Below, one piece after another: positions 41,480 through 50,929 of a stretch of DNA of 64,000 bases. The stretch covers positions 124,262 to 188,261 of the forward strand of contig NZ_NBVR01000013.1 of the NCBI RefSeq assembly GCF_002607735.1, written 5' to 3'. This DNA comes from Proteus alimentorum. Its GTDB lineage: Bacteria > Pseudomonadota > Gammaproteobacteria > Enterobacterales > Enterobacteriaceae. The first letter of the stretch is position 1, and each line of letters begins with the position of its first letter. A model generated the notes under the pieces. The model was not told the DNA's origin. It saw only the letters and a list, made by a program, of their open reading frames with translations, and made no database searches. Both the position numbers and the translations under genes were made by a program.

Positions 41480-41596
41480 ATGGGCAAAGTCCTCTCTTTT
41501 TAGATAATGTTTTTGGTAGTGACAAGCCAGATCACAACTGATAAATTATCTATTCATTCATCTATTCACTTACCTATTCATAAAGCAATTAATATC

Positions 41597-42901
41597 ATGA
41601 CAATACGCTCTGAATTGATACGGCAAATACTACGTAATGAACCTAGGTCAGCAAGGCAACTTATTGATATTATGAATGTTAGTCAGCCAACATTGTCACG
41701 GGCATTAAACTCGATAAGTGATGATATTGTGCGAATTGGTTCAGGATCTTCTATTCAATATGCTTTACGCGATAGTTCCCGTGAGTTTAATTCAGTTCCT
41801 ATTTATCGCATAAATGAAGAAGGTAAGGTCAAGCCACTAGGTAAATTGACGCCAGTTTTCCCAGAAGGTTTCGTCATGGAGCGGATAGACAATGTGAACC
41901 GACATAGTGAAGGTTTGCCGTGGTGGTTATTGGATATGCGCCCCCAAGGATATCTTGGGAGAGCTTATGCTTCAGCCTATTCGGCTGAGCTTGGTTTGCC
42001 CCAAAACCCAGATCGTTGGTCTGATACCGATATAATCAGAGCATTACTGACTCATGGACATGATGCAGTGGGAAATCTGCTAATAGGAGAGCAGGCAAGA
42101 GATCAATTTTTGGGTATGCAGACACCAGAAATTGTTGAGCGTGATAAAACTTATCCCACATTAGCACGAGCTGTTAGTTCGGGAGAGGATCCTGGTTCAT
42201 CCGCTGGCGGGGAGCAACCCAAATTTTGCACCTATACAGAGAAAGGCCATGTTATCGTAAAATTTACGGCGCCTGACGATAATGCTGTTAGTGAGCGTTG
42301 GCGTGATCTGCTTCAAGCTGAGCATCTGGCATTAAAAGTACTTGGAGTTGAAACAGAGGTATTTGATTTTGAAGGGCAACGCTTCCTCGAAATCCCACGA
42401 TTTGATCGTGTAGGCCCACTAGGCCGTATAGGTCTTTTTTCTTTACAAGCACTAGATGCTGAGTTTATAGGACGGGCAAGGGAGCCTTGGCCAGTATTAG
42501 TTAATGAGCTAATTAAGCAAAAACGAGTTCATTCAGAGGCTGCGATTAGCACGGCACGCCGTTGGGCATTTGGTATGTTGATTGGAAATACTGATATGCA
42601 TCATGGCAATTTGTCGTTTATCAGTAGACATGGCCGCCCATATGAGCTTTCACCTGCCTATGATATTTTACCAATGGGATTTGCGCCTAAGTCTGGTGGT
42701 GAAATAGTCAATACACTTCGTCCAGTGACATTACTTGATGGGATCAGCTGTGAAATCTGGCAGGAATGTTTAGAGTTGGCCGAGCAGTTTTATACTTTAG
42801 CTGAGAGCTGTAATTGTTTTTCTGACAATTTTTCTCCATGCCTTAAAGCGTTACGTAGTCATCTTGATGAAGCAAGTTCGCGTATATCTCGTCTAGGATG
42901 A
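41597..42901 (+). CDS. yjjJ: YjjJ-like HipA-family protein (putative toxin/kinase)
   Basis: 434 aa from the ATG at 41597, which aligns with a natural start MTIRSELIRQILRNEP; the frame is open 30 codons further up without a good site. The N-terminal winged-helix segment (ARQLIDIMNVSQPTLSRALN, about 16-35) is followed by a HipA-like kinase domain with SAGGEQPKF (ATP-loop Lys region), GNTDMHHGNLSF (catalytic Asp) and YDILPM (metal Asp). It is as in E. coli YjjJ, where the DNA-binding part is fused to the kinase instead of being a separate HipB. Substrate unknown. It is inserted between rpmE and metJ and flanked by duplicated terminators. Confidence 0.9.
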   Translation: MTIRSELIRQILRNEPRSARQLIDIMNVSQPTLSRALNSISDDIVRIGSGSSIQYALRDSSREFNSVPIYRINEEGKVKPLGKLTPVFPEGFVMERIDNVNRHSEGLPWWLLDMRPQGYLGRAYASAYSAELGLPQNPDRWSDTDIIRALLTHGHDAVGNLLIGEQARDQFLGMQTPEIVERDKTYPTLARAVSSGEDPGSSAGGEQPKFCTYTEKGHVIVKFTAPDDNAVSERWRDLLQAEHLALKVLGVETEVFDFEGQRFLEIPRFDRVGPLGRIGLFSLQALDAEFIGRAREPWPVLVNELIKQKRVHSEAAISTARRWAFGMLIGNTDMHHGNLSFISRHGRPYELSPAYDILPMGFAPKSGGEIVNTLRPVTLLDGISCEIWQECLELAEQFYTLAESCNCFSDNFSPCLKALRSHLDEASSRISRLG

Positions 42902-42996
42902 TGACAAATAGACCTAAAAAATTAATTTAAGATGATGTGTTGCTGGATTTTGTTCATGCGGTTGATGAGAACAATCTTCGATACATACCGAAAGAA

Positions 42997-43023
42997 CCCC
43001 CCTCTCGCTAAAAGCTAGGGGGG
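42997..43023. terminator. GC-rich hairpin after yjjJ
   Basis: CCCCCCT at 42997-43003 pairs with AGGGGGG at 43017-43023. Very stable, but with no T tract on either side, so it may be an RNA-end or attenuating structure and not an intrinsic terminator by itself. Confidence 0.4.
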
Positions 43024-43032
43024 CATAATCTG

Positions 43033-43062
43033 AAGCCCAAAGTTTTTGCTTTGGGCTTTTTT
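43033..43062 (+). terminator. Terminator copy 2 (identical to the rpmE terminator)
   Basis: 30 bp identical to 41449-41478, with six T. It now ends the yjjJ transcript. On the minus strand the hairpin is followed by CAGATTAT, so it is one-directional and does not clearly serve metJ. Confidence 0.9.
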
Positions 43063-43102
43063 GTTCGTGTTAATCAAGCAATAAGTCAAAAACTGACGCT
43101 GA

Positions 43103-43420
43103 TTAATACTCCCAAGTATCGGGATCAACCCCGCGCTGGCGCATTATTTCTTTTGCCTCTTCAGGGATTTCATCGTTACGTTCTTTACGTAAGTCTTCAT
43201 CATTTGGGAGAGGCTGTCCGGTAAATGCGTGCAAAAATGCTTCACACAATAATTCACTATTGGTTGCATGTTTTAGGTTATTAACCTGACGGCGAGTGCG
43301 TTCATCAGTCAAAATTTTTAGCACTTTCAATGGAATTGAAACTGTAATTTTTTTAACTTGCTCACTCTTTTTGCCATGCTCAGCGTAAGGGCTGATATAT
43401 TCACCGTTCCATTCAGCCAT
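43103..43420 (-). CDS. metJ: Methionine repressor MetJ
   Basis: 105 aa, same length as E. coli. Ribbon-helix-helix: the beta-strand [15 protein letters not shown] (about 23-37) contacts [35 protein letters not shown] follows. With S-adenosylmethionine it binds tandem Met boxes, which are present before the divergent metB (43617-43656). Confidence 0.98.
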   Translation of the reverse strand: MAEWNGEYISPYAEHGKKSEQVKKITVSIPLKVLKILTDERTRRQVNNLKHATNSELLCEAFLHAFTGQPLPNDEDLRKERNDEIPEEAKEIMRQRGVDPDTWEY

Positions 43421-43616
43421 GGATTACCTTAATTAATATCATTTAGTTGAAGTCAGAATAGGGTTAACCCACATTCTGATGGGCAATACCAGTTTATCAT
43501 GACTTTTCTAAAACCACCGACTCTTCTGGCTGAAGGTGAGAGAAAAAGTAACAGTCACTGGCGATATTCTTAATTTGGGTATTATTCCATTACTTAATCT
43601 ATCCGTAAAGGAGTTT

Positions 43617-43656
43617 AGATGTCTAGATGTATTGACGTCTTGGTGTCTAATTGGAT
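43617..43656. promoter_or_regulatory. Tandem Met boxes (MetJ operator)
   Basis: Five contiguous 8-mers similar to AGACGTCT: AGATGTCT, AGATGTAT, TGACGTCT, TGGTGTCT, AATTGGAT (the last weak). They lie between metJ and metB, 47 nt before the metB start. Confidence 0.88.
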
Positions 43657-43702
43657 ATGCTGTTGCAGACTTCTCCACTTATCGCTGTGACAAGGTGCCT
43701 GT

Positions 43703-44863
43703 ATGACGAAGAAAACAGCAACAATTGCTATCCATAATGGGATAAATGAAGACACTCAATTTGGTTGTGTCGTACCGCCTATCTATCTTTCTAGTACCTA
43801 TAATTTTTTAGAATTTAATCAACCTCGTGAACATGATTATTCTCGTCGAGGCAATCCAACGCGCGATATGGTACAAAAGGCATTAGCTGAGCTAGAAGGT
43901 GGCGTGGGCGCTGTTGTCACGAGTAGTGGAATGTCAGCCATTCATTTAATTTGCACCGTTTTTCTAAAACCTGGTGATGTGATTGTTGCACCTCATGATT
44001 GTTATGGGGGAAGTTATCGCCTGTTTAACAGCCAACAAGAGCGTGGTGCTTACCGTGTGATTTTTGTTGATCAAAATGATGATATTGCACTTAAGCGGGC
44101 TTTAGCGCATCAGCCTAAAATTGTTTTTATCGAAACACCAAGTAATCCTCTTTTAAGAATCACGGATATTCAAAAAATCAGTGAACTTGCCCATCAACAA
44201 GGCGCTTTAGTGGTTGCTGATAACACCTTTATGAGCCCTGTCTTGCAAAAGCCGTTAGCATTAGGCGCTGATATTGTTGTGCACTCATGTACAAAATATC
44301 TCAATGGACACTCAGATATTGTCGCTGGGGTTGTTATCTGTCAGTGTCAGAAACAGCTTGAGGCGCTAAACTGGTGGGCGAATAATATTGGCGTCACATC
44401 TGGCGCATTTGATAGCTATTTATTATTACGTGGCATAAGAACATTAGTGCCTCGAATTCGACTTCAACAAGAAAATGCACAGGCATTAGTGGCGTTTTTA
44501 CAAACACAGCCTTTAGTCGAAAAAATGTATTACCCTGCACTGGAAAATCATGTTGGTCATCAAATAGCAAAAAAACAGCAACAAGGTTTTGGTGCAATGT
44601 TAAGTTTTGAGTTAAAAGGGGGGTTGGATGTGATTAAACTCTTTTTATCTCAATTAACACTCTTTACACTGGCAGAATCTTTAGGTGGGGTAGAGACCTT
44701 AATTTGTCACCCCGCCACCATGACACATGCAGGTATGTCAGAAGAAGCGAAAAAAATAGCAGGGATCAGCCCCTCATTACTTCGTATCTCGGTGGGTATT
44801 GAAGATAGCCAGGATTTAATCAACGATTTGCAAAGTGCGTTTGATGCAGCAACTAAAAGGTAA
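43703..44863 (+). CDS. metB: Cystathionine gamma-synthase
   Basis: 386 aa. PLP lysine in VVHSCTKYLNGHSD, the SSGMSA loop near residue 74 and ETPSNPLLRITD for PLP contacts. It joins O-succinylhomoserine and cysteine to cystathionine in methionine synthesis. It lies 9 nt before metL and downstream of Met boxes, so it is MetJ-repressed with metL. Confidence 0.98.
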   Translation: MTKKTATIAIHNGINEDTQFGCVVPPIYLSSTYNFLEFNQPREHDYSRRGNPTRDMVQKALAELEGGVGAVVTSSGMSAIHLICTVFLKPGDVIVAPHDCYGGSYRLFNSQQERGAYRVIFVDQNDDIALKRALAHQPKIVFIETPSNPLLRITDIQKISELAHQQGALVVADNTFMSPVLQKPLALGADIVVHSCTKYLNGHSDIVAGVVICQCQKQLEALNWWANNIGVTSGAFDSYLLLRGIRTLVPRIRLQQENAQALVAFLQTQPLVEKMYYPALENHVGHQIAKKQQQGFGAMLSFELKGGLDVIKLFLSQLTLFTLAESLGGVETLICHPATMTHAGMSEEAKKIAGISPSLLRISVGIEDSQDLINDLQSAFDAATKR

Positions 44864-44872
44864 CCATGGATC

Positions 44873-47311
44873 ATGAGCGTAGTGGCGATTAAACAACAGG
44901 CGGAGCCGATTTGCCGTCAGTTACATAAATTCGGTGGTAGCAGTCTTGCGGACATAAAATGTTATCAACGTGTCGTGAATATCATGACAAACTATAGCCA
45001 ACCTAATGACCTAATGGTGGTTTCTGCGGCAGGCTCGACAACGAATCAGTTGATTAGCTGGCTGAAACTTAGCCAAAATGATCGTATTTCTGCCCATCAA
45101 GTTCAGCAAACGTTGCGCCGTTACCAGTTATCTTTAATTGAAGGGTTGCTTTCAAAAGAGAATGCAGAATTACTTTCTTACGCCTTTATTGCTGATCTTG
45201 AACGCTTAAGTTATTTATTGGATAAACCTATTACAGACGCAACTTATGCAGAAGTTGTCGGTCATGGCGAAATTTGGTCTGCAAGATTAATGGCGACCTT
45301 GCTGTCAGAGCAAGGTTTACCTAGTGTATGGTTAGATGCGCGTGAATTCTTATGTGCTGAAAGAGCGGCTCAGCCACAAGTCAACGAAATGTTATCTCGC
45401 CCATTACTCCAATCACTGTTAGCTAAACATCCTGAAAGCCGTTTTGTTGTAACTGGTTTTATTAGTCGCAACCAACAAGGTGAAACGGTCTTATTAGGTC
45501 GTAACGGCAGTGACTATTCTGCAACACAAGTGGGCGCTTTAGCTGATGTCGGTAAAGTTACAATTTGGAGTGATGTTGCGGGTGTTTATAGTGCAGATCC
45601 TCGCAAAGTAAAAGATGCTTGTTTATTACCCTTGTTGCGTTTAGATGAAGCGAGTGAATTGGCTCGATTAGCCGCCCCAGTATTGCATACACGGACACTG
45701 CAACCTGTTTCAGGCAGTAATATTGATTTGCAACTTCGCTGTAGTTATCAACCAGAACAAGGTTCAACGCGCATAGAACGTGTTTTGGCATCAGGAACGG
45801 GTGCTAAAATCGTGACTAGTCATGATGATGTTTGTTTGATTGAACTTCAACTGTCATCTCATCAAAATTTCGAACAAGTGGCGAAAGAGGTTGATGAATT
45901 ACTTAAGCGTGCACAAATTCGGCCTTTAGCTACTGGTGTGGATAAAGACAGCCAACTTTTACAGCTTTGCTATACCAGTGAAGTCGCTAACAGCGCATTA
46001 GATGTACTACAAGATGCCGTTTTACCGGGTAAATTACATTTACGGGAAGGCTTCTCATTAGTGGCTTTAGTGGGGGCGGGTGTCTGTAAAAATCCATTAC
46101 ATTGCCATCGTTTTTACCAACAACTGAAAGATCAACCCGTTGAATTTATTTGGCATGCTGAAGATAACATCAGCTTAGTTGCGGTATTACGTAATTATAC
46201 CGAGCATTTACTGCAAGGTTTGCATCAAACATTATTTAGAGCTGAAAAACAAATTGGCTTAGTGCTATTTGGTAAAGGGAATATTGGTTCACGTTGGTTA
46301 GAATTGTTTGCTCGTGAACAAGAGCCTTTATCGGCGCGTAGTGATTTTGAGTTTATTCTTGCGGGTGTTGTTGATAGCCGTCGTAGTTTACTTGATTATC
46401 AAGGTATTAATCCAAGCCGTGCATTGGCTTTCTTTGATGAAGAAGCCACTGAGCATAATGAAGAGTCGCTTTATCTTTGGATGAGAGCACACCCTTATGA
46501 TGATTTAGTGGTTGTTGATATTACTGCCAATGAGTCTCTTGCTGCATCTTATGAAGATTTTGCTAGCTACGGTTTTCATGTTATTAGTGCAAATAAAATT
46601 GCTGGTTCAGCTTCAAGTTTACGCTATCGTGCCACACGAGATGCTTTTTCTAAAACAGGTCGCCATTGGTTATATAACGCCACAGTGGGTGCGGGTTTGC
46701 CAATTAATCATACGGTGCGTGATCTGCGTGAAAGTGGTGACACTATTTTATCCATTAGCGGTATTTTCTCTGGCACACTCTCTTGGTTATTTTTGCAATT
46801 TGATGGCTCCGTTCCTTTCAGTGAGCTGGTGGAACAAGCTTGGCAACAAGGATTAACAGAGCCTGATCCACGAATTGATTTATCAGGGCAAGATGTGATG
46901 CGTAAACTGGTTATTCTGGCTCGTGAAGCGGGTTATGACATCGAGCCAGAACAAGTACGCGTGGAATCTTTAGTACCGCTACAAGCGGAAACTGGTTCGT
47001 TAGAGGCGTTCTTCGATAACAGTGCATTGATCAATGAACAAATGGTACAACGATTAGCTGCCGCAAATGAAATGGATATGGTATTACGTTATATCGCCCG
47101 TTTTGATGCTAATGGTAAAGCCAAAGTCGGTGTGGAAGCCGTGAGAAAAGATCATCCTCTCGCTTCACTATTACCAGGGGATAATTTATTTGCGATTGAA
47201 AGTCGTTGGTATCGTGATAACCCGCTGGTCATAAGGGGGCCGGGAGCAGGCAGAGATGTGACCGCAGGCGCAATTCAGTCAGATTTAAACCGCCTTTCTC
47301 AGTTACTGTAA
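44873..47311 (+). CDS. metL: Bifunctional aspartokinase/homoserine dehydrogenase II
   Basis: 812 aa (E. coli 810). The N-terminal aspartokinase has LHKFGGSSLADIKCY and GRNGSDYSAT, a central regulatory linker follows, and the C-terminal homoserine dehydrogenase (from about 460) has VLFGKGNIGSRWL for NAD(P), and NATVGAGLPINHTVRDL plus GIFSGTLSWLF for catalysis. It supplies homoserine for methionine. Confidence 0.98.
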   Translation: MSVVAIKQQAEPICRQLHKFGGSSLADIKCYQRVVNIMTNYSQPNDLMVVSAAGSTTNQLISWLKLSQNDRISAHQVQQTLRRYQLSLIEGLLSKENAELLSYAFIADLERLSYLLDKPITDATYAEVVGHGEIWSARLMATLLSEQGLPSVWLDAREFLCAERAAQPQVNEMLSRPLLQSLLAKHPESRFVVTGFISRNQQGETVLLGRNGSDYSATQVGALADVGKVTIWSDVAGVYSADPRKVKDACLLPLLRLDEASELARLAAPVLHTRTLQPVSGSNIDLQLRCSYQPEQGSTRIERVLASGTGAKIVTSHDDVCLIELQLSSHQNFEQVAKEVDELLKRAQIRPLATGVDKDSQLLQLCYTSEVANSALDVLQDAVLPGKLHLREGFSLVALVGAGVCKNPLHCHRFYQQLKDQPVEFIWHAEDNISLVAVLRNYTEHLLQGLHQTLFRAEKQIGLVLFGKGNIGSRWLELFAREQEPLSARSDFEFILAGVVDSRRSLLDYQGINPSRALAFFDEEATEHNEESLYLWMRAHPYDDLVVVDITANESLAASYEDFASYGFHVISANKIAGSASSLRYRATRDAFSKTGRHWLYNATVGAGLPINHTVRDLRESGDTILSISGIFSGTLSWLFLQFDGSVPFSELVEQAWQQGLTEPDPRIDLSGQDVMRKLVILAREAGYDIEPEQVRVESLVPLQAETGSLEAFFDNSALINEQMVQRLAAANEMDMVLRYIARFDANGKAKVGVEAVRKDHPLASLLPGDNLFAIESRWYRDNPLVIRGPGAGRDVTAGAIQSDLNRLSQLL

Positions 47312-47331
47312 TTTAATTTTTTCTCTTTTAT

Positions 47332-47369
47332 AAAGATTATCAGTGGGTTATTTTTTGCTGATAATCTTT
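47332..47369 (+). terminator. metBL terminator
   Basis: 12-bp perfect stem (47332-47343 is AAAGATTATCAG; partner 47358-47369), T-rich loop, followed by TGTCATTTTTG, 20 nt after metL. Confidence 0.75.
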
Positions 47370-47451
47370 TGTCATTTTTGTGTCATATCACCCAATTTTT
47401 TTAATTTCTTTGGCTATACTTAATTTATCTCTAGTCACAAAGGAGCGATTG

Positions 47452-47609
47452 ATGTCAAAGGTAGTAAGACAGATTGTCCCACTAAGAAATGAAATGACGG
47501 AGGTGAACCATCAAGCTAAAGAGAACTTTTGTCAGTCGCTCATGATGTGAAATTTAAGCGTCTTGAGTGGAAGTTGAAGTATGGTTACAACGTGTTAGAA
47601 CGTTATTGA
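47452..47609 (+). pseudogene. Small unknown ORF split by a frameshift
   Basis: An ATG at 47452 with AGGAG 7 nt upstream opens a 32-codon frame starting MSKVVRQIVPLRNEMTEVNH that stops at 47548-47550. The -1 frame continues RELLSVAHDVKFKRLEWKLK and ends at 47609, looking like the same protein (charged, amphipathic, about 50 aa in all). A -10-like TATACT lies about 40 nt upstream and a good terminator (47686-47708) follows, so the unit looks like a real transcribed small gene. Deletion of one base, somewhere near codons 24-27, would explain it. No family recognised. Confidence 0.4.
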
Positions 47610-47685
47610 GAGTATAATTCGATTAACCACATTATTTACAACAGACAACTTAATTTACTGAAAGACAATTCGTTATTCTTAATTT

Positions 47686-47708
47686 AAAGCGCTGATATTC
47701 AGCGCTTT
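47686..47708 (+). terminator. Terminator after the small split ORF
   Basis: 10-bp perfect stem AAAGCGCTGA/TCAGCGCTTT with a 3-nt loop, followed by ATTCGTTTTT. Confidence 0.8.
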
Positions 47709-47709
47709 A

Positions 47710-48231
47710 TTCGTTTTTATCTCATGAAAATCTTAATCGGAAATATTCATCTCGTAAAAATGTAAAAGAGAAGAAAAATAAGGAAGGAAATAGAAACATA
47801 AATTATAGCCCATCCGAGAAGTAAGCTAAAAATCAAAAAATAGACCAGACAATTTATCAATATTAAAAAAAATCATCTAAATTTCTCGCCAGATAAATTT
47901 TCACGTATCTCCCTCTTTCTAGTAAAAAACTCTTCGCAGTGGAAAAGAAACGAAAAAATGTCCTTATTCTTAATAAAATTGAGCTAGAAAAGCATGAATA
48001 TTAGCCATTCTTATAAGACTAAAGCCGTAATTAAATTTCAGAAAAATCCCCCAAACCGATTATTTTCTGATATGAATAGTAGGCTAAGTAAAAAAAAGCA
48101 GTGTGGCTTATCACAAAAATCAAAATAAAGTCACATCAGAAATGAAAGTTAATTACACAACTGGGAGGACATGACTTTTCTAATAAGAAGGAGCATGTTG
48201 TTACCGCCACAAAGACAAGGTCAGGAGTCTT
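47710..48231. other. Upstream region of ppc
   Basis: About 520 bp, very AT-rich, with no ORF that looks real. AGGAG 6 nt before the ppc ATG is its ribosome-binding site. No clear promoter could be singled out. Confidence 0.5.
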
Positions 48232-50868
48232 ATGAATCAACAATATTCTGCGATGCGTAGCAATGTCAGTATGCTTGGCAAGCTACTTGGAGATACGATA
48301 AAAGAAGCACTCGGTGAAGAAATTTTAGATAAGGTTGAATCTATTCGAAAATTATCTAAATCGTCACGAGCGGGTAATGAAGTTCAGCGACAAAAACTGT
48401 TGTTGACGTTACAAAATCTGTCTAATGATGAATTATTGCCTGTTGCTAGAGCATTCAATCAATTCTTAAACCTGACGAATGTGGCAGAACAATACCATAG
48501 CATTTCGCCTCACGGAGAAGCAGCTAGCAATCCTGTGGCATTGGCAAAACTGATCACCCGACTAAAAGATAAGAATTTTACCGATGAGCAATTAAAAGAA
48601 GCCGTAGAGCAAATCTCTATTGAGCTGGTATTAACGGCACACCCAACCGAAATTGCACGTCGTACACTTATTCATAAATTGGTTGAAGTAAATACCTGTT
48701 TATCTCAACTCGACCATGATGATTTAGCAGATTACGAGCGTACGAATATTATGCGCCGTCTGCGTCAGTTAGTTGCTCAATCATGGCACACAGATGAAAT
48801 TAGAAAAATTCGTCCAACGCCAATTGATGAAGCGAAATGGGGCTTTGCGGTTGTTGAAAATAGTTTATGGGAAGGTGTTCCAGCTTTCCTACGTGAATTT
48901 AATGAGCAACTTAAAGAGTCAATCGACTACAACTTACCTGTAGAAGCCTCACCTATTCGTTTTACATCATGGATGGGGGGCGACCGTGATGGTAACCCAA
49001 ACGTGACAGCTGAGATTACTCGCCACGCTTTACTATTAAGCCGTTGGAAAGCCGCTGATTTATTCTTAAATGATATCCAAGTCCTCGTTTCAGAACTTTC
49101 GATGACAGAAAGTACACCTGAACTACGTGAATTGGCGGGGGGGGCTGATGTTGCAGAGCCTTATCGTGAAATTGCAAAACAGCTCCGCACTCGCTTACAA
49201 GTGACTCGTGATTATTTAGAGCAACGTATTAAAGGCCAGCAATCTCTGCCACCTGAAGGGCTACTAATTGATAACGCGGAGCTTTGGGACCCACTGTATG
49301 CGTGTTATCAATCGCTGACTCAGTGCGGTATGCGCATTATTGCTAATGGGCAACTGTTAGACACATTACGTCGTATCCGTTGTTTTGGCTTACAACTGGT
49401 TAAACTGGATATTCGTCAAGAAAGTACCAATCACACAGAAGCGCTCTCTGAATTAACACAATATTTAGAGTTGGGGGATTATGCGGCTTGGTCGGAAGAG
49501 CAAAAGCAAACATTCTTACTGGAAGAATTAAACTCTAAGCGTCCTCTTATTCCGACAAATTGGCAACCTAGTGCCCCAACACAAGAAGTCTTTGAGACTT
49601 GCCGTGTCATTGCACAATCACCAAAAGATTCTATCGCTTCTTATGTGATTTCAATGGCAAAGGTGCCTTCTGATGTATTAGCAGTAAAACTTTTATTAAA
49701 AGAAGCGGGTGCGGATATTCGCTTACCAGTTGCGCCGTTATTTGAAACACTTGAAGACTTAAATAACGCTGAAAGCGTAATGACACGCTTGTTTGATATT
49801 CCTTGGTATCGCGATCTAATTGATGATAAACAAATGGTGATGATTGGCTATTCAGACTCTGCAAAAGATGCGGGTGTGATGGCTGCGTCATGGGCACAAT
49901 ATCGTGCTCAAGATTCATTGATCAAACTCTGTGAAAAATCAGGCGTGACATTAACGTTATTCCATGGACGTGGCGGTACGATTGGTCGTGGCGGTGCGCC
50001 AGCTCATGCGGCATTACTTTCTCAACCACCGGGAAGCCTGAAAGGAGGCCTGCGTGTAACTGAGCAAGGTGAAATGATCCGCTTCAAGTTTGGCTTGCCA
50101 CAAGTGACAATCAGCAGTCTTGCTCACTATGCCGGTGCGATTTTAGAAGCGAATCTATTGCCACCACCAGAGCCCAAAGCCCCTTGGATTGAAGTGATGG
50201 ATTCATTGTCTGACGTTTCTTGTGCAATGTATCGTGACTATGTTCGAGGACAAGAAGATTTTGTACCTTACTTTAGAGCAGCAACGCCAGAAGGCGAATT
50301 AGGAAAATTACCTCTAGGTTCACGTCCTGCAAAACGCCGCCCAACGGGTGGCGTGGAAACTTTGCGTGCTATCCCGTGGATCTTCGCATGGACTCAAAAT
50401 CGCTTAATGTTACCTGCTTGGTTAGGCGCTGGTGCGGCATTACAGCATGAAATTGATAGCGGAAAACAAGCGGTATTAGACGATATGTGTGAGAACTGGC
50501 CGTTCTTCAATACACGTATTGCAATGTTGGAAATGGTGTATGCCAAAGCCGATTTATGGTTAGCAGAGTATTACGATCAACGCTTAGTTGAAGAACGTTT
50601 ATGGCCATTAGGCGCTAAATTACGTCAGCAACTTTCCGATGACATTAAAAGTGTACTCGCGATTTCAAAAGATGAGCATCTTATGGCGGATTTACCGTGG
50701 GTAGCTGAATCTATCGCCTTACGTAATGTCTATACTGATCCGCTGAATGTGCTTCAAGCGGAGTTATTGCAGCGTTCTCGTACTCATAGCGAGTCTGATC
50801 CCCGTATCGAACAAGCGCTAATGGTTACTATTGCAGGTATTGCAGCGGGTATGCGTAATACAGGCTAG
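48232..50868 (+). CDS. ppc: Phosphoenolpyruvate carboxylase
   Basis: 878 aa (E. coli 883). Catalytic histidine in [13 protein letters not shown], the [11 protein letters not shown] block, the [11 protein letters not shown] region, [12 protein letters not shown] with the conserved arginine, and the C-terminal MRNTG required for tetramer function. It carboxylates PEP to oxaloacetate to refill the TCA cycle. No anomaly. Confidence 0.99.
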   Translation: MNQQYSAMRSNVSMLGKLLGDTIKEALGEEILDKVESIRKLSKSSRAGNEVQRQKLLLTLQNLSNDELLPVARAFNQFLNLTNVAEQYHSISPHGEAASNPVALAKLITRLKDKNFTDEQLKEAVEQISIELVLTAHPTEIARRTLIHKLVEVNTCLSQLDHDDLADYERTNIMRRLRQLVAQSWHTDEIRKIRPTPIDEAKWGFAVVENSLWEGVPAFLREFNEQLKESIDYNLPVEASPIRFTSWMGGDRDGNPNVTAEITRHALLLSRWKAADLFLNDIQVLVSELSMTESTPELRELAGGADVAEPYREIAKQLRTRLQVTRDYLEQRIKGQQSLPPEGLLIDNAELWDPLYACYQSLTQCGMRIIANGQLLDTLRRIRCFGLQLVKLDIRQESTNHTEALSELTQYLELGDYAAWSEEQKQTFLLEELNSKRPLIPTNWQPSAPTQEVFETCRVIAQSPKDSIASYVISMAKVPSDVLAVKLLLKEAGADIRLPVAPLFETLEDLNNAESVMTRLFDIPWYRDLIDDKQMVMIGYSDSAKDAGVMAASWAQYRAQDSLIKLCEKSGVTLTLFHGRGGTIGRGGAPAHAALLSQPPGSLKGGLRVTEQGEMIRFKFGLPQVTISSLAHYAGAILEANLLPPPEPKAPWIEVMDSLSDVSCAMYRDYVRGQEDFVPYFRAATPEGELGKLPLGSRPAKRRPTGGVETLRAIPWIFAWTQNRLMLPAWLGAGAALQHEIDSGKQAVLDDMCENWPFFNTRIAMLEMVYAKADLWLAEYYDQRLVEERLWPLGAKLRQQLSDDIKSVLAISKDEHLMADLPWVAESIALRNVYTDPLNVLQAELLQRSRTHSESDPRIEQALMVTIAGIAAGMRNTG

Positions 50869-50889
50869 GATCATCAGTATTTAGAAATA

Positions 50890-50922
50890 AAAACAGCGCT
50901 TAATAATAGCGCTGTTTTTTTA
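50890..50922. terminator. Terminator after ppc
   Basis: Perfect 10-11-bp stem around AAACAGCGCT/AGCGCTGTTT (50890-50900 with 50908-50918), then T5 on the plus strand and TTTATTTC on the minus strand; it serves ppc and the convergent glycosyltransferase gene. Confidence 0.9.
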
Positions 50923-50929
50923 TACTGAT

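Noticed and set aside
42931-43011. 26-codon open stretch (DDVLLDFVHAVDENNLRYIP...) between yjjJ and the second terminator
   Set aside because: Looks faintly coding but has no start codon and is too short to assign; only mentioned as possible remnant in the yjjJ insertion.
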